Origin: Paratractidigestivibacter sp963611755
Lineage (GTDB): Bacteria > Actinomycetota > Coriobacteriia > Coriobacteriales > Atopobiaceae
Direction of reading: 5' to 3'
Assembly (NCBI GenBank): GCA_963611755.1
Contig: CAVDTK010000099.1
Coordinates: 1 to 8,411 of the forward strand
DNA length: 8,411 bases
The translations under genes were made by a program, and so were the position numbers. Position 1 is the stretch's first letter. Every line of letters begins with the position of its first letter. The notes under the pieces were generated by a model. The model saw nothing but the letters and a program-made list of their open reading frames with translations, did no database searches and was not told the DNA's origin. Below, one piece after another: positions 1-6,101 of the stretch.

Positions 1-399
1 CTCCTCCAAAAGCGGCAGGGTCTTGGCGCAGGTCGCCATCATATGGAACGGCGGGCGGGCGGCGGCGAGAAGCGCCTCCTCGATCACGGCAGGTCGGGAC
101 GGATCGTCCTTCTCAAGGCCGTACGCCGCGGAGACCAGCGAGTAGGCCGCGGCGTCTTTCTCGACCAGGTCGAGAAACTCCTGGGAAAGCTCGCTCGCCT
201 CGGCGATCATGCGCTGGACGTCGTCCTCATAGGCGGCGTAGCGCTTCTTTCCCGTGGTGTAGTTTCCCACCATGGAGCAGAGCGCCGCGGACAGGGCGCC
301 GGCCAGGGCCGCGGCCGCGCCGCCGCCGGGCACCGGTTGCTTAGCCGAGAGCGCCTTCACAAACGAGGCGCAGCTCAAGCTGGTTAAGGTATCGTTCAT
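1..399 (-). CDS. fchA: Formimidoyl-/methenyl-tetrahydrofolate cyclodeaminase family protein (FchA), 3' end cut by window edge
   Basis: The first 133 codons are visible, starting at the ATG complementary to 397-399 with a GGGAG ribosome site just upstream; the rest lies beyond the left edge. The glycine/alanine-rich N-terminal stretch PGGGAAAALAGALSAAL (residues 24-40), the GKKRY segment (50-54) and DAAAY (82-86) match the cyclodeaminase/cyclohydrolase family (the C-terminal half of mammalian FTCD, and stand-alone FchA of clostridia). Family members convert 5-formimino-THF to 5,10-methenyl-THF plus ammonia, or hydrolyse methenyl-THF to 10-formyl-THF, in the cytoplasm. The gene lies 79 bases downstream of fhs on the same strand, so the two probably form one operon feeding the folate one-carbon pool. 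Which of the two reactions it performs cannot be told from this fragment; adjacency to fhs slightly favours the methenyl-THF cyclohydrolase role. Confidence 0.88.
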   Translation of the reverse strand, partial: MNDTLTSLSCASFVKALSAKQPVPGGGAAAALAGALSAALCSMVGNYTTGKKRYAAYEDDVQRMIAEASELSQEFLDLVEKDAAAYSLVSAAYGLEKDDPSRPAVIEEALLAAARPPFHMMATCAKTLPLLEE

Positions 400-478
400 T
401 CGACTCCCAATCTAGTTAGCCGGAAAGGACGGGCGCGAGTCGCGGGTCGGCGCGCGGCGGCAGATCGCCGTCCGGCGC
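400..478 (-). other. GC-rich fhs-fchA spacer
   Basis: This 79-base gap between the fhs stop and the fchA start is very GC-rich. On the minus strand it can form a small hairpin around CGGCGATCTGCCG (complement of about 454-466), with further GC-rich flanks. No T-run follows, so it does not look like an intrinsic terminator. It could be a stabilising or processing element within the fhs-fchA transcript, but that is only a possibility. Confidence 0.3.
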
Positions 479-2152
479 CTAGAACAGCCCCACGATCTTG
501 CCGTCGGGCGTGACGTCGATCTTCTCGGCCGCAGGGACCTTAGGCAGGCCGGGCATGGTCATGATGTCGCCGGTCAGCGCCACCACAAAGCCGGCACCGG
601 CAGAGACGCGGACGTCGCGCACCGTGATGGTGAAGCCGGTGGGCGCGCCCAGCTTCTTGGCATTGTCCGTGAAGCTGTACTGGGTCTTGGCCATGCAGAT
701 GGGCAGGCCGCCGAAGCCCTGCTCCTCGAGCTGGGCCAGCATGCGGGAGGCCTTGGGCTCAAAGACGACGCCGTCGGCGTGGTAGACCTTGGTGGCAATG
801 GCCTCGATCTTGGCCTTAAGGGGCTGGTCGAGCTCGTAGGTGTAGGCAAGCTCAGAGGGCTCCTCGCACAGGCGCAGGACCTCGCCGGCAAGCGCCAGGC
901 CGCCCTCGCCGCCCTTGGCCCAGACCTCGGACAAGGCGACGTTCACGCCGAGCTCGTTGCACTTCTCCTCAACCAAGGCCAGTTCAGCGGCGGTGTCCGT
1001 GGGGAAGGCGTTGATGGCCACGACCACCGGCAGCCCCCAGACGTCCTTGATGTTCGAGACGTGGCGCAGCAAGTTGGGAAGGCCGGCCTCCAGGGCCTCG
1101 AGGTTCTCCTCGGTAAGCGCGTCCTTTGCCACTCCCCCGTTGTACTTGAGGGCACGCACCGTGGCGACAAGGACCACAGCGGACGGCTTCACGTCAGCGG
1201 CGCGGCAGACGATGTCGATGAACTTCTCGGCGCCAAGGTCCGCGCCGAAGCCGGCCTCGGTCACCGTGTAGTCGGCGAGCTTCATGCCGGTAAGGGTTGC
1301 CTCCAGCGAGTTGCAGCCGTGGGCGATGTTGGCGAAGGGGCCGCCGTGGACAAAGGCGGGGTTGCCCTCGAGGGTCTGGACCAGGTTAGGCTTGATGGCG
1401 TCCTTGAGCAGGGCCGCCATGGCGCCCTGGGCCTTGATATCGGCCACGGTCACGGGCTGGCGGTCGTAGGTGTAGGCCACGACCATGCGGCCCAGGCGGT
1501 CGCGCAGGTCCATGAGGTCGGTCGCCAGGCAGAAGGCGGCCATGACCTCGGAAGCCACGGTGATATCGAAACCGTCCTCGCGCGGCATACCGTTGGCGAT
1601 GCCGCCCAGGCCGTCGACGACCTGCCTGAGCTGGCGGTCGTTCATGTCGACGACGCGCTTCCACACGATGCGGCGTGGGTCGATGCCCAGGGCGTTGCCC
1701 TGCTTGATGTGGTTGTCGAGCATCGCGGCGCACAGGTTGTTGGCAGCGCCGATGGCGTGGAAGTCGCCCGTGAAGTGCAGGTTGATGTCCTCCATGGGGA
1801 CGACCTGGGCATGACCGCCGCCCGCGGCGCCGCCCTTGATGCCAAAGACGGGGCCCAGGGACGGCTCGCGTAGGCACAGCATCGTCTTCTTGCCCTTGGA
1901 GCACAGGGCGTCCGCCAGGCCCACGGAGGTCGTGGTCTTGCCCTCGCCGGCGGGCGTAGGGTTGATGGCGGTGACCAGGATGAGCTTGCCGTCGGCCGGT
2001 TTGTCGCCCAAGGCGTGGATGTCGACCTTGGCCTTGGTGAAGCCGTAGGGCTCCAGGAGATCAGCCGAGATGCCCGCGCGCTCGGCCACCTCGGTGATGG
2101 GCAGCATCTGCGCCTCTTGGGCGATCTCGATATCAGACTTGTAGTCAGCCAT
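479..2152 (-). CDS. fhs: Formate-tetrahydrofolate ligase
   Basis: A 557-residue protein, the usual length for the family (about 555-560). It carries out ATP-dependent formylation of tetrahydrofolate with formate to give 10-formyl-THF, for purine and fMet-tRNA synthesis and for formate fixation or disposal in anaerobes. Visible marks are the ATP-binding loop TPAGEGKTT (residues 66-74), the family signature GIKGGAAGGGHAQV (104-117) and the following MEDINLHFTGD segment. The start is the ATG complementary to 2150-2152, preceded by GGAGG with a 5-base gap. A probable promoter lies about 40 bases upstream. It heads a leftward unit with fchA and diverges from tcdA. Sequence composition matches the high-GC neighbours, and nothing looks broken. 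The identification is secure. Confidence 0.98.
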   Translation of the reverse strand: MADYKSDIEIAQEAQMLPITEVAERAGISADLLEPYGFTKAKVDIHALGDKPADGKLILVTAINPTPAGEGKTTTSVGLADALCSKGKKTMLCLREPSLGPVFGIKGGAAGGGHAQVVPMEDINLHFTGDFHAIGAANNLCAAMLDNHIKQGNALGIDPRRIVWKRVVDMNDRQLRQVVDGLGGIANGMPREDGFDITVASEVMAAFCLATDLMDLRDRLGRMVVAYTYDRQPVTVADIKAQGAMAALLKDAIKPNLVQTLEGNPAFVHGGPFANIAHGCNSLEATLTGMKLADYTVTEAGFGADLGAEKFIDIVCRAADVKPSAVVLVATVRALKYNGGVAKDALTEENLEALEAGLPNLLRHVSNIKDVWGLPVVVAINAFPTDTAAELALVEEKCNELGVNVALSEVWAKGGEGGLALAGEVLRLCEEPSELAYTYELDQPLKAKIEAIATKVYHADGVVFEPKASRMLAQLEEQGFGGLPICMAKTQYSFTDNAKKLGAPTGFTITVRDVRVSAGAGFVVALTGDIMTMPGLPKVPAAEKIDVTPDGKIVGLF

Positions 2153-2188
2153 TTAAACCTCCAGACATATACGGCGGCACACGAACCT

Positions 2189-2218
2189 TTACTATAGTGC
2201 AGGCCGAACGGTTATAAG
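2189..2218 (+). promoter_or_regulatory. Possible tcdA promoter overlapping the fhs promoter
   Basis: On the plus strand TTTACT (2189-2194) and TATAAG (2213-2218) are 18 bases apart and resemble a sigma70-type promoter, 33 bases before the tcdA start. The -35 matches consensus in only four positions. If real, it overlaps the leftward fhs promoter, so the two would compete for polymerase. Confidence 0.35.
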
Positions 2219-2220
2219 AA
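2191..2220 (-). promoter_or_regulatory. Probable fhs promoter (good -10, weak -35)
   Basis: On the minus strand, TATAGT (complement of 2191-2196) is a good -10 box, about 40 bases before the fhs start codon. The -35 region about 17 bases further upstream (around 2214-2220) reads TTCTTATA and is a poor match to consensus. The short leader leaves no room for a folate riboswitch. It overlaps a possible opposite-facing tcdA promoter. Confidence 0.5.
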
Positions 2221-2240
2221 TTTGAACATGTCGTTAACAC

Positions 2241-2246
2241 GAGGGA
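2241..2246 (+). promoter_or_regulatory. Ribosome binding site that fixes the tcdA start
   Basis: GAGGGA lies five to six bases before the ATG at 2252. An in-frame TTG at 2222 would add ten residues but has no purine-rich site before it, so the ATG at 2252 is preferred. Confidence 0.75.
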
Positions 2247-2251
2247 GCGCG

Positions 2252-2980
2252 ATGGACGGCGAGACGACCAAAGACAGGCTGCGGCTCATTCTGGGCGACG
2301 AGGGGCTGCAGCGCCTCGACGAGGCGACCGTGATGGTCATCGGCCTGGGCGGCGTGGGTTCGAACTGCGCCGAGGCCTTGGCGCGCGGCGGCGTGGGCAA
2401 CCTGGTCCTTCTCGACCGCGACGTCGTGGCGCCCTCCAATGTGAACCGCCAGGCCATTGCGTTTACGTCCACGCTGGGGCGCGCGAAGGCCGACGTCATG
2501 CGCCAGATGGTGCTGGACATCAACCCCGAGGCGCGGGTCACAGCCGTGCAGGCGTTTCTCGAGAAGGACCGCGTGGGCGAGCAGCTGGGGGCCCTCCCCC
2601 GCCCGGACTACGTGGTGGACGCCATCGACACCGTGGCGCAAAAGCTGCGGTTGGCCGCGTGGTGCCAGGAAGAGGGGCTGCGCGAGATCAGTGCCATGGG
2701 CGGCGGCAACAAGCTCGACCCCACGCGCTTCAAGTTCGCGCGCATCGAGGACACGGTCAACTGCCCGCTCGCGCGCATCATGCGAAAGGAATGCCGTCGC
2801 CGCGGCATCCATGACATGCAGGTTATTTACTCTGACGAGCAACCCGTCAAGATGGAGGCCATCACCGACGAGCAGTGGATGGAGTCAGGGAGCCTTTTGG
2901 GGACGATGAGCTACATCCCGCCCATCATGGGCCAGATGATCGCCAGCCGCGTCATCCGCGACCTCCTGGGGTGGAGCTAA
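2252..2980 (+). CDS. tcdA: tRNA threonylcarbamoyladenosine dehydratase (E1-like, TcdA/CsdL family)
   Basis: A 242-residue member of the ThiF/MoeB/UBA1 E1-like superfamily. TcdA uses ATP to dehydrate t6A at position 37 of ANN-decoding tRNAs to the cyclic form ct6A, in the cytoplasm. Visible features are the Rossmann ATP loop GLGGVG (residues 31-36), the acidic strand end LLDRD (53-57), VNRQ (64-67), DAID (123-126) and the TcdA-type stretch MGGGNKLDPT (149-158) followed by DTVNCPLARIMRKECRRRGI. The CXXC zinc pairs of MoeB/ThiF are absent, which favours TcdA over those relatives. Length is slightly under the 268 residues of the E. coli protein, which has a longer C-terminal tail. It is the only plus-strand gene here and converges on the ABC transporter gene. 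Confidence 0.93.
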   Translation: MDGETTKDRLRLILGDEGLQRLDEATVMVIGLGGVGSNCAEALARGGVGNLVLLDRDVVAPSNVNRQAIAFTSTLGRAKADVMRQMVLDINPEARVTAVQAFLEKDRVGEQLGALPRPDYVVDAIDTVAQKLRLAAWCQEEGLREISAMGGGNKLDPTRFKFARIEDTVNCPLARIMRKECRRRGIHDMQVIYSDEQPVKMEAITDEQWMESGSLLGTMSYIPPIMGQMIASRVIRDLLGWS

Positions 2981-3141
2981 GCTGGCGCGCGGTGGCGACA
3001 ACGGCCCCGGTCTTCTCACTTCTCACCGATCTTTGTGGGTCGCTTCTCAAAACAAACCGATCTTTGTACCTTCAAGCCCCTGCTTTCTCAATATCAGCCG
3101 ATCTTTGTACAAACATCGATGCACTTTGGGGGCAATGCGAT
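2981..3141. other. Convergent tcdA/ABC-transporter spacer holding repeat copy 1
   Basis: This 161-base gap separates the 3' ends of tcdA and the leftward ABC transporter gene. Most of it is the left copy of the three-unit repeat. I see no classic hairpin plus T-run terminator for either gene, so transcription may end within the repeat by other means, or read through. Confidence 0.6.
3011..3117. repeat. Long direct repeat, copy 1 (three internal units)
   Basis: This 107-base segment recurs at 6091-6197 in the same orientation, offset by exactly 3,080 bases, with 93 of 107 positions identical and no gaps by hand alignment. Inside it are three units with the pattern TTCTCA-N7-CCGATCTTTGT. The TTCTCA boxes start at 3013, 3044 and 3085 and the CCGATCTTTGT boxes at 3026, 3057 and 3098. 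The third unit runs into the palindrome TTTGTACAAA (3104-3113). A second TTCTCA (3020-3025) lies inside the first unit. The copy sits 25 bases beyond the ABC transporter stop codon. Its role is unknown: it could be protein-binding iterons, a dispersed intergenic repeat, or a recombination site. Confidence 0.9.
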
Positions 3142-4785
3142 CTATAGGTTGATCACGGAAGAGGCGACCTTGTCGAAAAGGCCTTCGTGGTCGATCACGA
3201 TGACCAACTTGTCCTTTGCCAGGGTAGCGAGAAGGGCGACGAGACGAGCTTTCGCTTGCGCATCAAGGCTGCTTGCGGGTTCATCGAATACCAGAATCGA
3301 TGCGCCGCGCACTAGCGCTCGCGCTATGGCGATCTTTTGACGCTCGCCGCCGGACAATCTCGAACCTGACGGGCCGATCTCAGTTTGATCCCCTTGCGGC
3401 AGTCTGGCGATAACCTCGTCGAGCCCCGCAAGACGAATGGTAGCCTGGTAATCCTTCTCGCCCAAGTCCTCAAATCCAAACGTGACGTTTTCCCTAACGC
3501 TGGCGTTAAGCAGAAACGGATGCTGAGAAACCACGGCGCAGCATGCCCTCCACGAATCCGGCGAGATCGATTCGAGCGGCACGTCGTCAACAAAGATCGA
3601 ACCGGCCCAACCCGACAAAGAGCCAAGAAGGATCCTAACCAGGGTGGTCTTTCCGCTACCGTTGCCTCCTTTGATCAAAACGAGAGAAGGCCGTACCAGG
3701 GCGGCGTTCAAACCGCTGAACAACGCCCGCTCCCCACCCGGATACCTAAAGCTCAGGCCACGAATCTCGATCCTTCTCGGCTCCGACTCAATCATGACGC
3801 CAACGCCTTGGGGAGAAGGACTCGACGGAAACGTCTCCGCGATTCTCGCAAACGCGGCAATAGCCGGCTGCACAGAAATGGAAACAGAAACCGCAACCAG
3901 GAAGGGACTGCACAGGTACGAGGCGTACTGCACGGACGCGACGATCTGCCCCAACGACATCGCGGAATCGGCCATAAGCAGCCCGCAAACGATGTAGACC
4001 AAGGCCGCGGACGCCGTTGTCAGCACCTTCATGCCCTCGCCCGTCACGGAGGCGATGACGGTTTGACGAATCGACTTCTCCCTAAACAGCCCGCCGGCCC
4101 GGCCAACGCGTTTTGTCTCATAGGGTGAGGAGGCGTTGACCCTGGTCTCTTCCCTACTCGCCACGGCCTCCGTCGTACGACCGACAAGCTGAGCGGCGGC
4201 CTCAAAAGCCTCGGCCGTGGCCACCCGGTATTTCTTGATGGAGTGCTCTGCGTACAGCGCGTACAACGGAATAGGCAGCGCCGAGAAGACCAATATGCGC
4301 AGGTCAACCGTGGCAATGAGCAAAACCGCGACGGCGGCCTGGAGAACGCTGCTCAAGAATGTGAAAGTCGTCTGCGAGAACAGCGAGGAAACGTTGTTCG
4401 CCTCGTTGATTCGTGACGCGATATACGCATCGTCTTTGCCCGAGAGCCAATCCGCAGGCATCGCCAATGCCCGGGACACAAGCTCCTCTCGCAGGCTTAA
4501 GACCGCGTCTTGGCCAAGATTCGAAAGCAGTTTTGTCGCGAGCACGGAAAGGCCGGACTGAGCGGCGGTCACAATGACGAGAAGACCCGCCAGCGCGATG
4601 ACGGCGCTCAGATTTGCGGCGCCGAACCCGTTGTCGATTAGCAGCTGGGTAATCAACGCAGGAAGCACGCTAAGCAATGAATAGCAGGTGAGAAGCGCGC
4701 ACGCGACGCAAAGCTTACCCTTGCCGCGCAAAACAAACGGGACCAGTACGCGCAGAGAATCCGTGGTCTTGCTGCGCATGTGCAT
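3142..4785 (-). CDS. ABC exporter half-transporter (membrane domain fused to ATPase)
   Basis: A 547-residue fusion of six predicted membrane segments (roughly residues 25-51, 59-84, 139-159, 161-180, 254-273, 287-309) and a C-terminal ATPase. ATPase motifs are intact: aromatic A-loop in FRYPGG, Walker A GGNGSGKTT (373-381), Q-loop glutamine in VVSQHPF (421), signature LSGGERQ (477-483), Walker B ILVFDEP (497-503), D-loop SSLD and switch histidine in VIDHEG (533). This is the type IV exporter layout, working as a homodimer in the cytoplasmic membrane to export peptides, lipids or drugs. The substrate cannot be read from sequence; there is no peptidase C39 domain. The chain stops 14 residues after the switch histidine, shorter than most relatives. 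An in-frame TTG at 4839 lacks a ribosome site; the ATG at 4785 has one. It is co-transcribed with the XRE regulator 25 bases upstream, and has lower GC than the flanking core genes. Confidence 0.88.
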   Translation of the reverse strand: MHMRSKTTDSLRVLVPFVLRGKGKLCVACALLTCYSLLSVLPALITQLLIDNGFGAANLSAVIALAGLLVIVTAAQSGLSVLATKLLSNLGQDAVLSLREELVSRALAMPADWLSGKDDAYIASRINEANNVSSLFSQTTFTFLSSVLQAAVAVLLIATVDLRILVFSALPIPLYALYAEHSIKKYRVATAEAFEAAAQLVGRTTEAVASREETRVNASSPYETKRVGRAGGLFREKSIRQTVIASVTGEGMKVLTTASAALVYIVCGLLMADSAMSLGQIVASVQYASYLCSPFLVAVSVSISVQPAIAAFARIAETFPSSPSPQGVGVMIESEPRRIEIRGLSFRYPGGERALFSGLNAALVRPSLVLIKGGNGSGKTTLVRILLGSLSGWAGSIFVDDVPLESISPDSWRACCAVVSQHPFLLNASVRENVTFGFEDLGEKDYQATIRLAGLDEVIARLPQGDQTEIGPSGSRLSGGERQKIAIARALVRGASILVFDEPASSLDAQAKARLVALLATLAKDKLVIVIDHEGLFDKVASSVINL

Positions 4786-4793
4786 GCTGAAGA

Positions 4794-4800
4794 CCCCCTC
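4794..4800 (-). promoter_or_regulatory. Ribosome binding site that fixes the ABC transporter start
   Basis: GAGGGGG on the minus strand lies eight bases before the ATG complementary to 4783-4785. This makes that ATG the likely start. The upstream TTG at 4839 would overlap the regulator gene and has no purine-rich site. Confidence 0.7.
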
Positions 4801-4810
4801 GTGCCCGCCG

Positions 4811-5971
4811 TTAGCTTGGTAGGTTCCCGATTTGCTCAAGGCGAGCGATCGCCTCTTGCGTCCCGCTTACCGCAGAGCTGTAGCCCTGCGTTCCCTCAAG
4901 GCTAGTCCACGGCTTCGCCGACAAGGCGTCCGAATGTGAGCGCAAGATTCGCAACATTCCATCAACGGAGCGCTGGTCGTCTCCCCTATTGACCAGCTTT
5001 GCAAAGGAGTCGCCGTCATCGCGTTTCGCAAGCGAGCTGAGCGGGGCGTTTACGGCGCAAGAGCGACCTGGAACGCCTATGTCGCCGACCACGGTCGCGT
5101 ATAAAGAAAGGGAACATTGCGCTCCCCGTTCATCTCCGCGAGACAGACAGGCCGAAGCAGCAGTGAAGAGCGTCGCCAACACGACGAGCGGGTCGGTATT
5201 CTCGCCACCAAGATGGGCGTAAAGCTGGGCCGCAAGAACACCGCAATCCGCAATCGCAGCCTCGTGGCCGTCCGGCATGAGCTGAATAAGAGATGGAAGG
5301 CTGGCCAGTATCAGGTCGACGCCATTGGCCAGCATGCGCTTGAACTGCTCGCTTGCGGCTTCTGTATCGCCGCCTATGAGATGAGCCTCCGCGAGCAACG
5401 GACCGCAGGATGCGTTCTTCTCAGCAAGAGGCCCAAGCAAACATGCAACGTCATCGGGGTTGACCTCGGCTTTATTGAGCAGCAGAAGAAGCACCGCGTG
5501 GAGTTTCTTCGCCTGCTGGATAAGCACCTCATCTGGGCAACATTGTTCAACCCGCTCGCAGTACTCAGCGGCCTTCTTGATGAATTTCTCCGATGAAGCA
5601 TCCGCGGCCAGCAGCAGGGACGCAGCGCTTAGAAGCAACGACCAGCTCGAATAATGAAGTCTGACGATCGCGTCAACGTGCTCAAACGCCGCGTCCGCGT
5701 CAGAGCCAAACTCCTTGATGGAGCTGTCGCGCACCTCGCTAACGGCGCTCTCGGGCAAAACCGCCTCGTAATCCAGCAGCTCCTCGAGGCTAATCGAGAA
5801 GAGACCCGCGAGCTTGGGAAGCATCGTGACATCAGGTAGGCTTGACCCAAGCTCCCACTTCGAGACGGCCGCCTTGGACACGCCAACGAAGTCAGCGACG
5901 TCGCCCTGGGTCATCCCGCGCCTTCTTCTCTCCCGGGCAATAACCGCCCCGATGTTTATCGAATCCAGCAT
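4811..5971 (-). CDS. XRE-family HTH regulator with long helical C-terminal sensor-like region
   Basis: A 386-residue protein. Residues 6-66 form an XRE/Cro-type helix-turn-helix: the MTQGDVADFVGVSKAAVSKWE segment (split around residues 20-40) followed by LGSSLPDVTMLPKLAGLF is typical. Residues about 90-300 are alanine- and leucine-rich amphipathic helices without a recognised motif, resembling a TPR-like or alpha-solenoid effector region; the last 80 residues are more polar. HTH plus helical repeats is the layout of peptide-responsive RRNPP regulators (PlcR, PrgX, Rgg), but the helical part here has not been matched to TPR and this is inference. The ATG at 5971 has GGAGG nine bases upstream. 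It is the first gene of a leftward pair with the ABC exporter, so it most likely controls that exporter and itself. Its composition has lower GC than fhs or valS. Confidence 0.82.
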   Translation of the reverse strand: MLDSINIGAVIARERRRRGMTQGDVADFVGVSKAAVSKWELGSSLPDVTMLPKLAGLFSISLEELLDYEAVLPESAVSEVRDSSIKEFGSDADAAFEHVDAIVRLHYSSWSLLLSAASLLLAADASSEKFIKKAAEYCERVEQCCPDEVLIQQAKKLHAVLLLLLNKAEVNPDDVACLLGPLAEKNASCGPLLAEAHLIGGDTEAASEQFKRMLANGVDLILASLPSLIQLMPDGHEAAIADCGVLAAQLYAHLGGENTDPLVVLATLFTAASACLSRGDERGAQCSLSLYATVVGDIGVPGRSCAVNAPLSSLAKRDDGDSFAKLVNRGDDQRSVDGMLRILRSHSDALSAKPWTSLEGTQGYSSAVSGTQEAIARLEQIGNLPS

Positions 5972-6004
5972 GACCGCCGCCCTCCAACCACTGACTCAAA
6001 GCAA

Positions 6005-6010
6005 ATTATG
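6005..6010 (-). promoter_or_regulatory. Probable -10 box of the regulator/exporter promoter
   Basis: CATAAT on the minus strand lies 34 bases before the regulator start codon. The -35 region about 17 bases upstream (around 6028-6033, TCTCTC) is poor, as expected for a promoter needing an activator. The box and its context (CATAATTTG) are nearly the same as in the toxin-antitoxin promoter. Confidence 0.45.
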
Positions 6011-6033
6011 AGCCGACATGGGCAAGCGAGAGA

Positions 6034-6048
6034 TGGAAGCTCCTTCCA
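6034..6048. promoter_or_regulatory. Possible operator: inverted repeat TGGAAG-N3-CTTCCA
   Basis: A perfect inverted repeat with 6-base arms and a 3-base centre lies just upstream of the weak -35 region of the regulator/exporter promoter. Its centre is about 33 bases upstream of the -10 centre, a position usual for an activator. It is a candidate site for the XRE regulator itself. A chance palindrome of this size is possible. Confidence 0.35.
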
Positions 6049-6066
6049 ATAAGCCGCGCAAAATTC

Positions 6067-6101
6067 AACTGAGAAGACCTTCTCTCCAGCTCTTCTCAGT
6101 T
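6067..6101 (-). terminator. Hairpin, possible terminator of the toxin-antitoxin operon
   Basis: Perfect 11-base inverted repeat: AACTGAGAAGA (6067-6077) and TCTTCTCAGTT (6091-6101), with a 13-base loop. Read leftward the stem is followed by GAATTTT, a short and slightly offset T-run. Its position, after the toxin gene and before the regulator promoter, suits a weak intrinsic terminator. The right arm overlaps the first bases of repeat copy 2. A competing shorter hairpin, GAGAA (6071-6075) with TTCTC (6080-6084), uses the same left arm. Confidence 0.4.

Noticed and set aside
779..1873. A 364-codon open frame on the plus strand inside fhs
   Set aside because: It is antisense to a gene with full family signatures. 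Its product is low-complexity Val/Gly/Asp/His, as expected from the opposite strand of a GC-rich gene.
2153..2190. Tetrahydrofolate riboswitch before fhs
   Set aside because: The probable leader is under 40 bases and shows no conserved pseudoknot elements, too short for a known folate riboswitch.
2222..2251. Longer tcdA start at the TTG at 2222
   Set aside because: It has no ribosome site and lies just after the predicted -10 box, while GAGGGA precedes the ATG at 2252.
3011..3117. CRISPR array
   Set aside because: There are only three degenerate units at unequal spacing (31 and 41), the 'spacers' are similar between the two copies, and there are no cas genes nearby.
3011..3117. Miniature inverted-repeat transposable element
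   Set aside because: The ends of the 107-base segment are not inverted repeats of each other, and no target duplication was found at its borders.
2875..3147. Plus-strand frames running through repeat copy 1, giving repeated LTDLC/SADLC-like peptides
   Set aside because: The peptide repetition simply follows from the DNA repeat. The frame begins inside tcdA, and in copy 2 the equivalent frame is broken by a stop at 6147-6149.
3385..4128. A 247-codon open frame on the plus strand inside the ABC transporter gene
   Set aside because: It is antisense to intact ATPase motifs, its product is rich in Arg and Asn without any recognisable domain, and it has no clear ribosome site.
4786..4839. Longer ABC transporter start at the TTG at 4839, overlapping the regulator gene
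   Set aside because: It has no ribosome site, whereas the ATG at 4785 has GAGGGGG at a suitable distance. The added residues are not typical of an exporter N-terminus.
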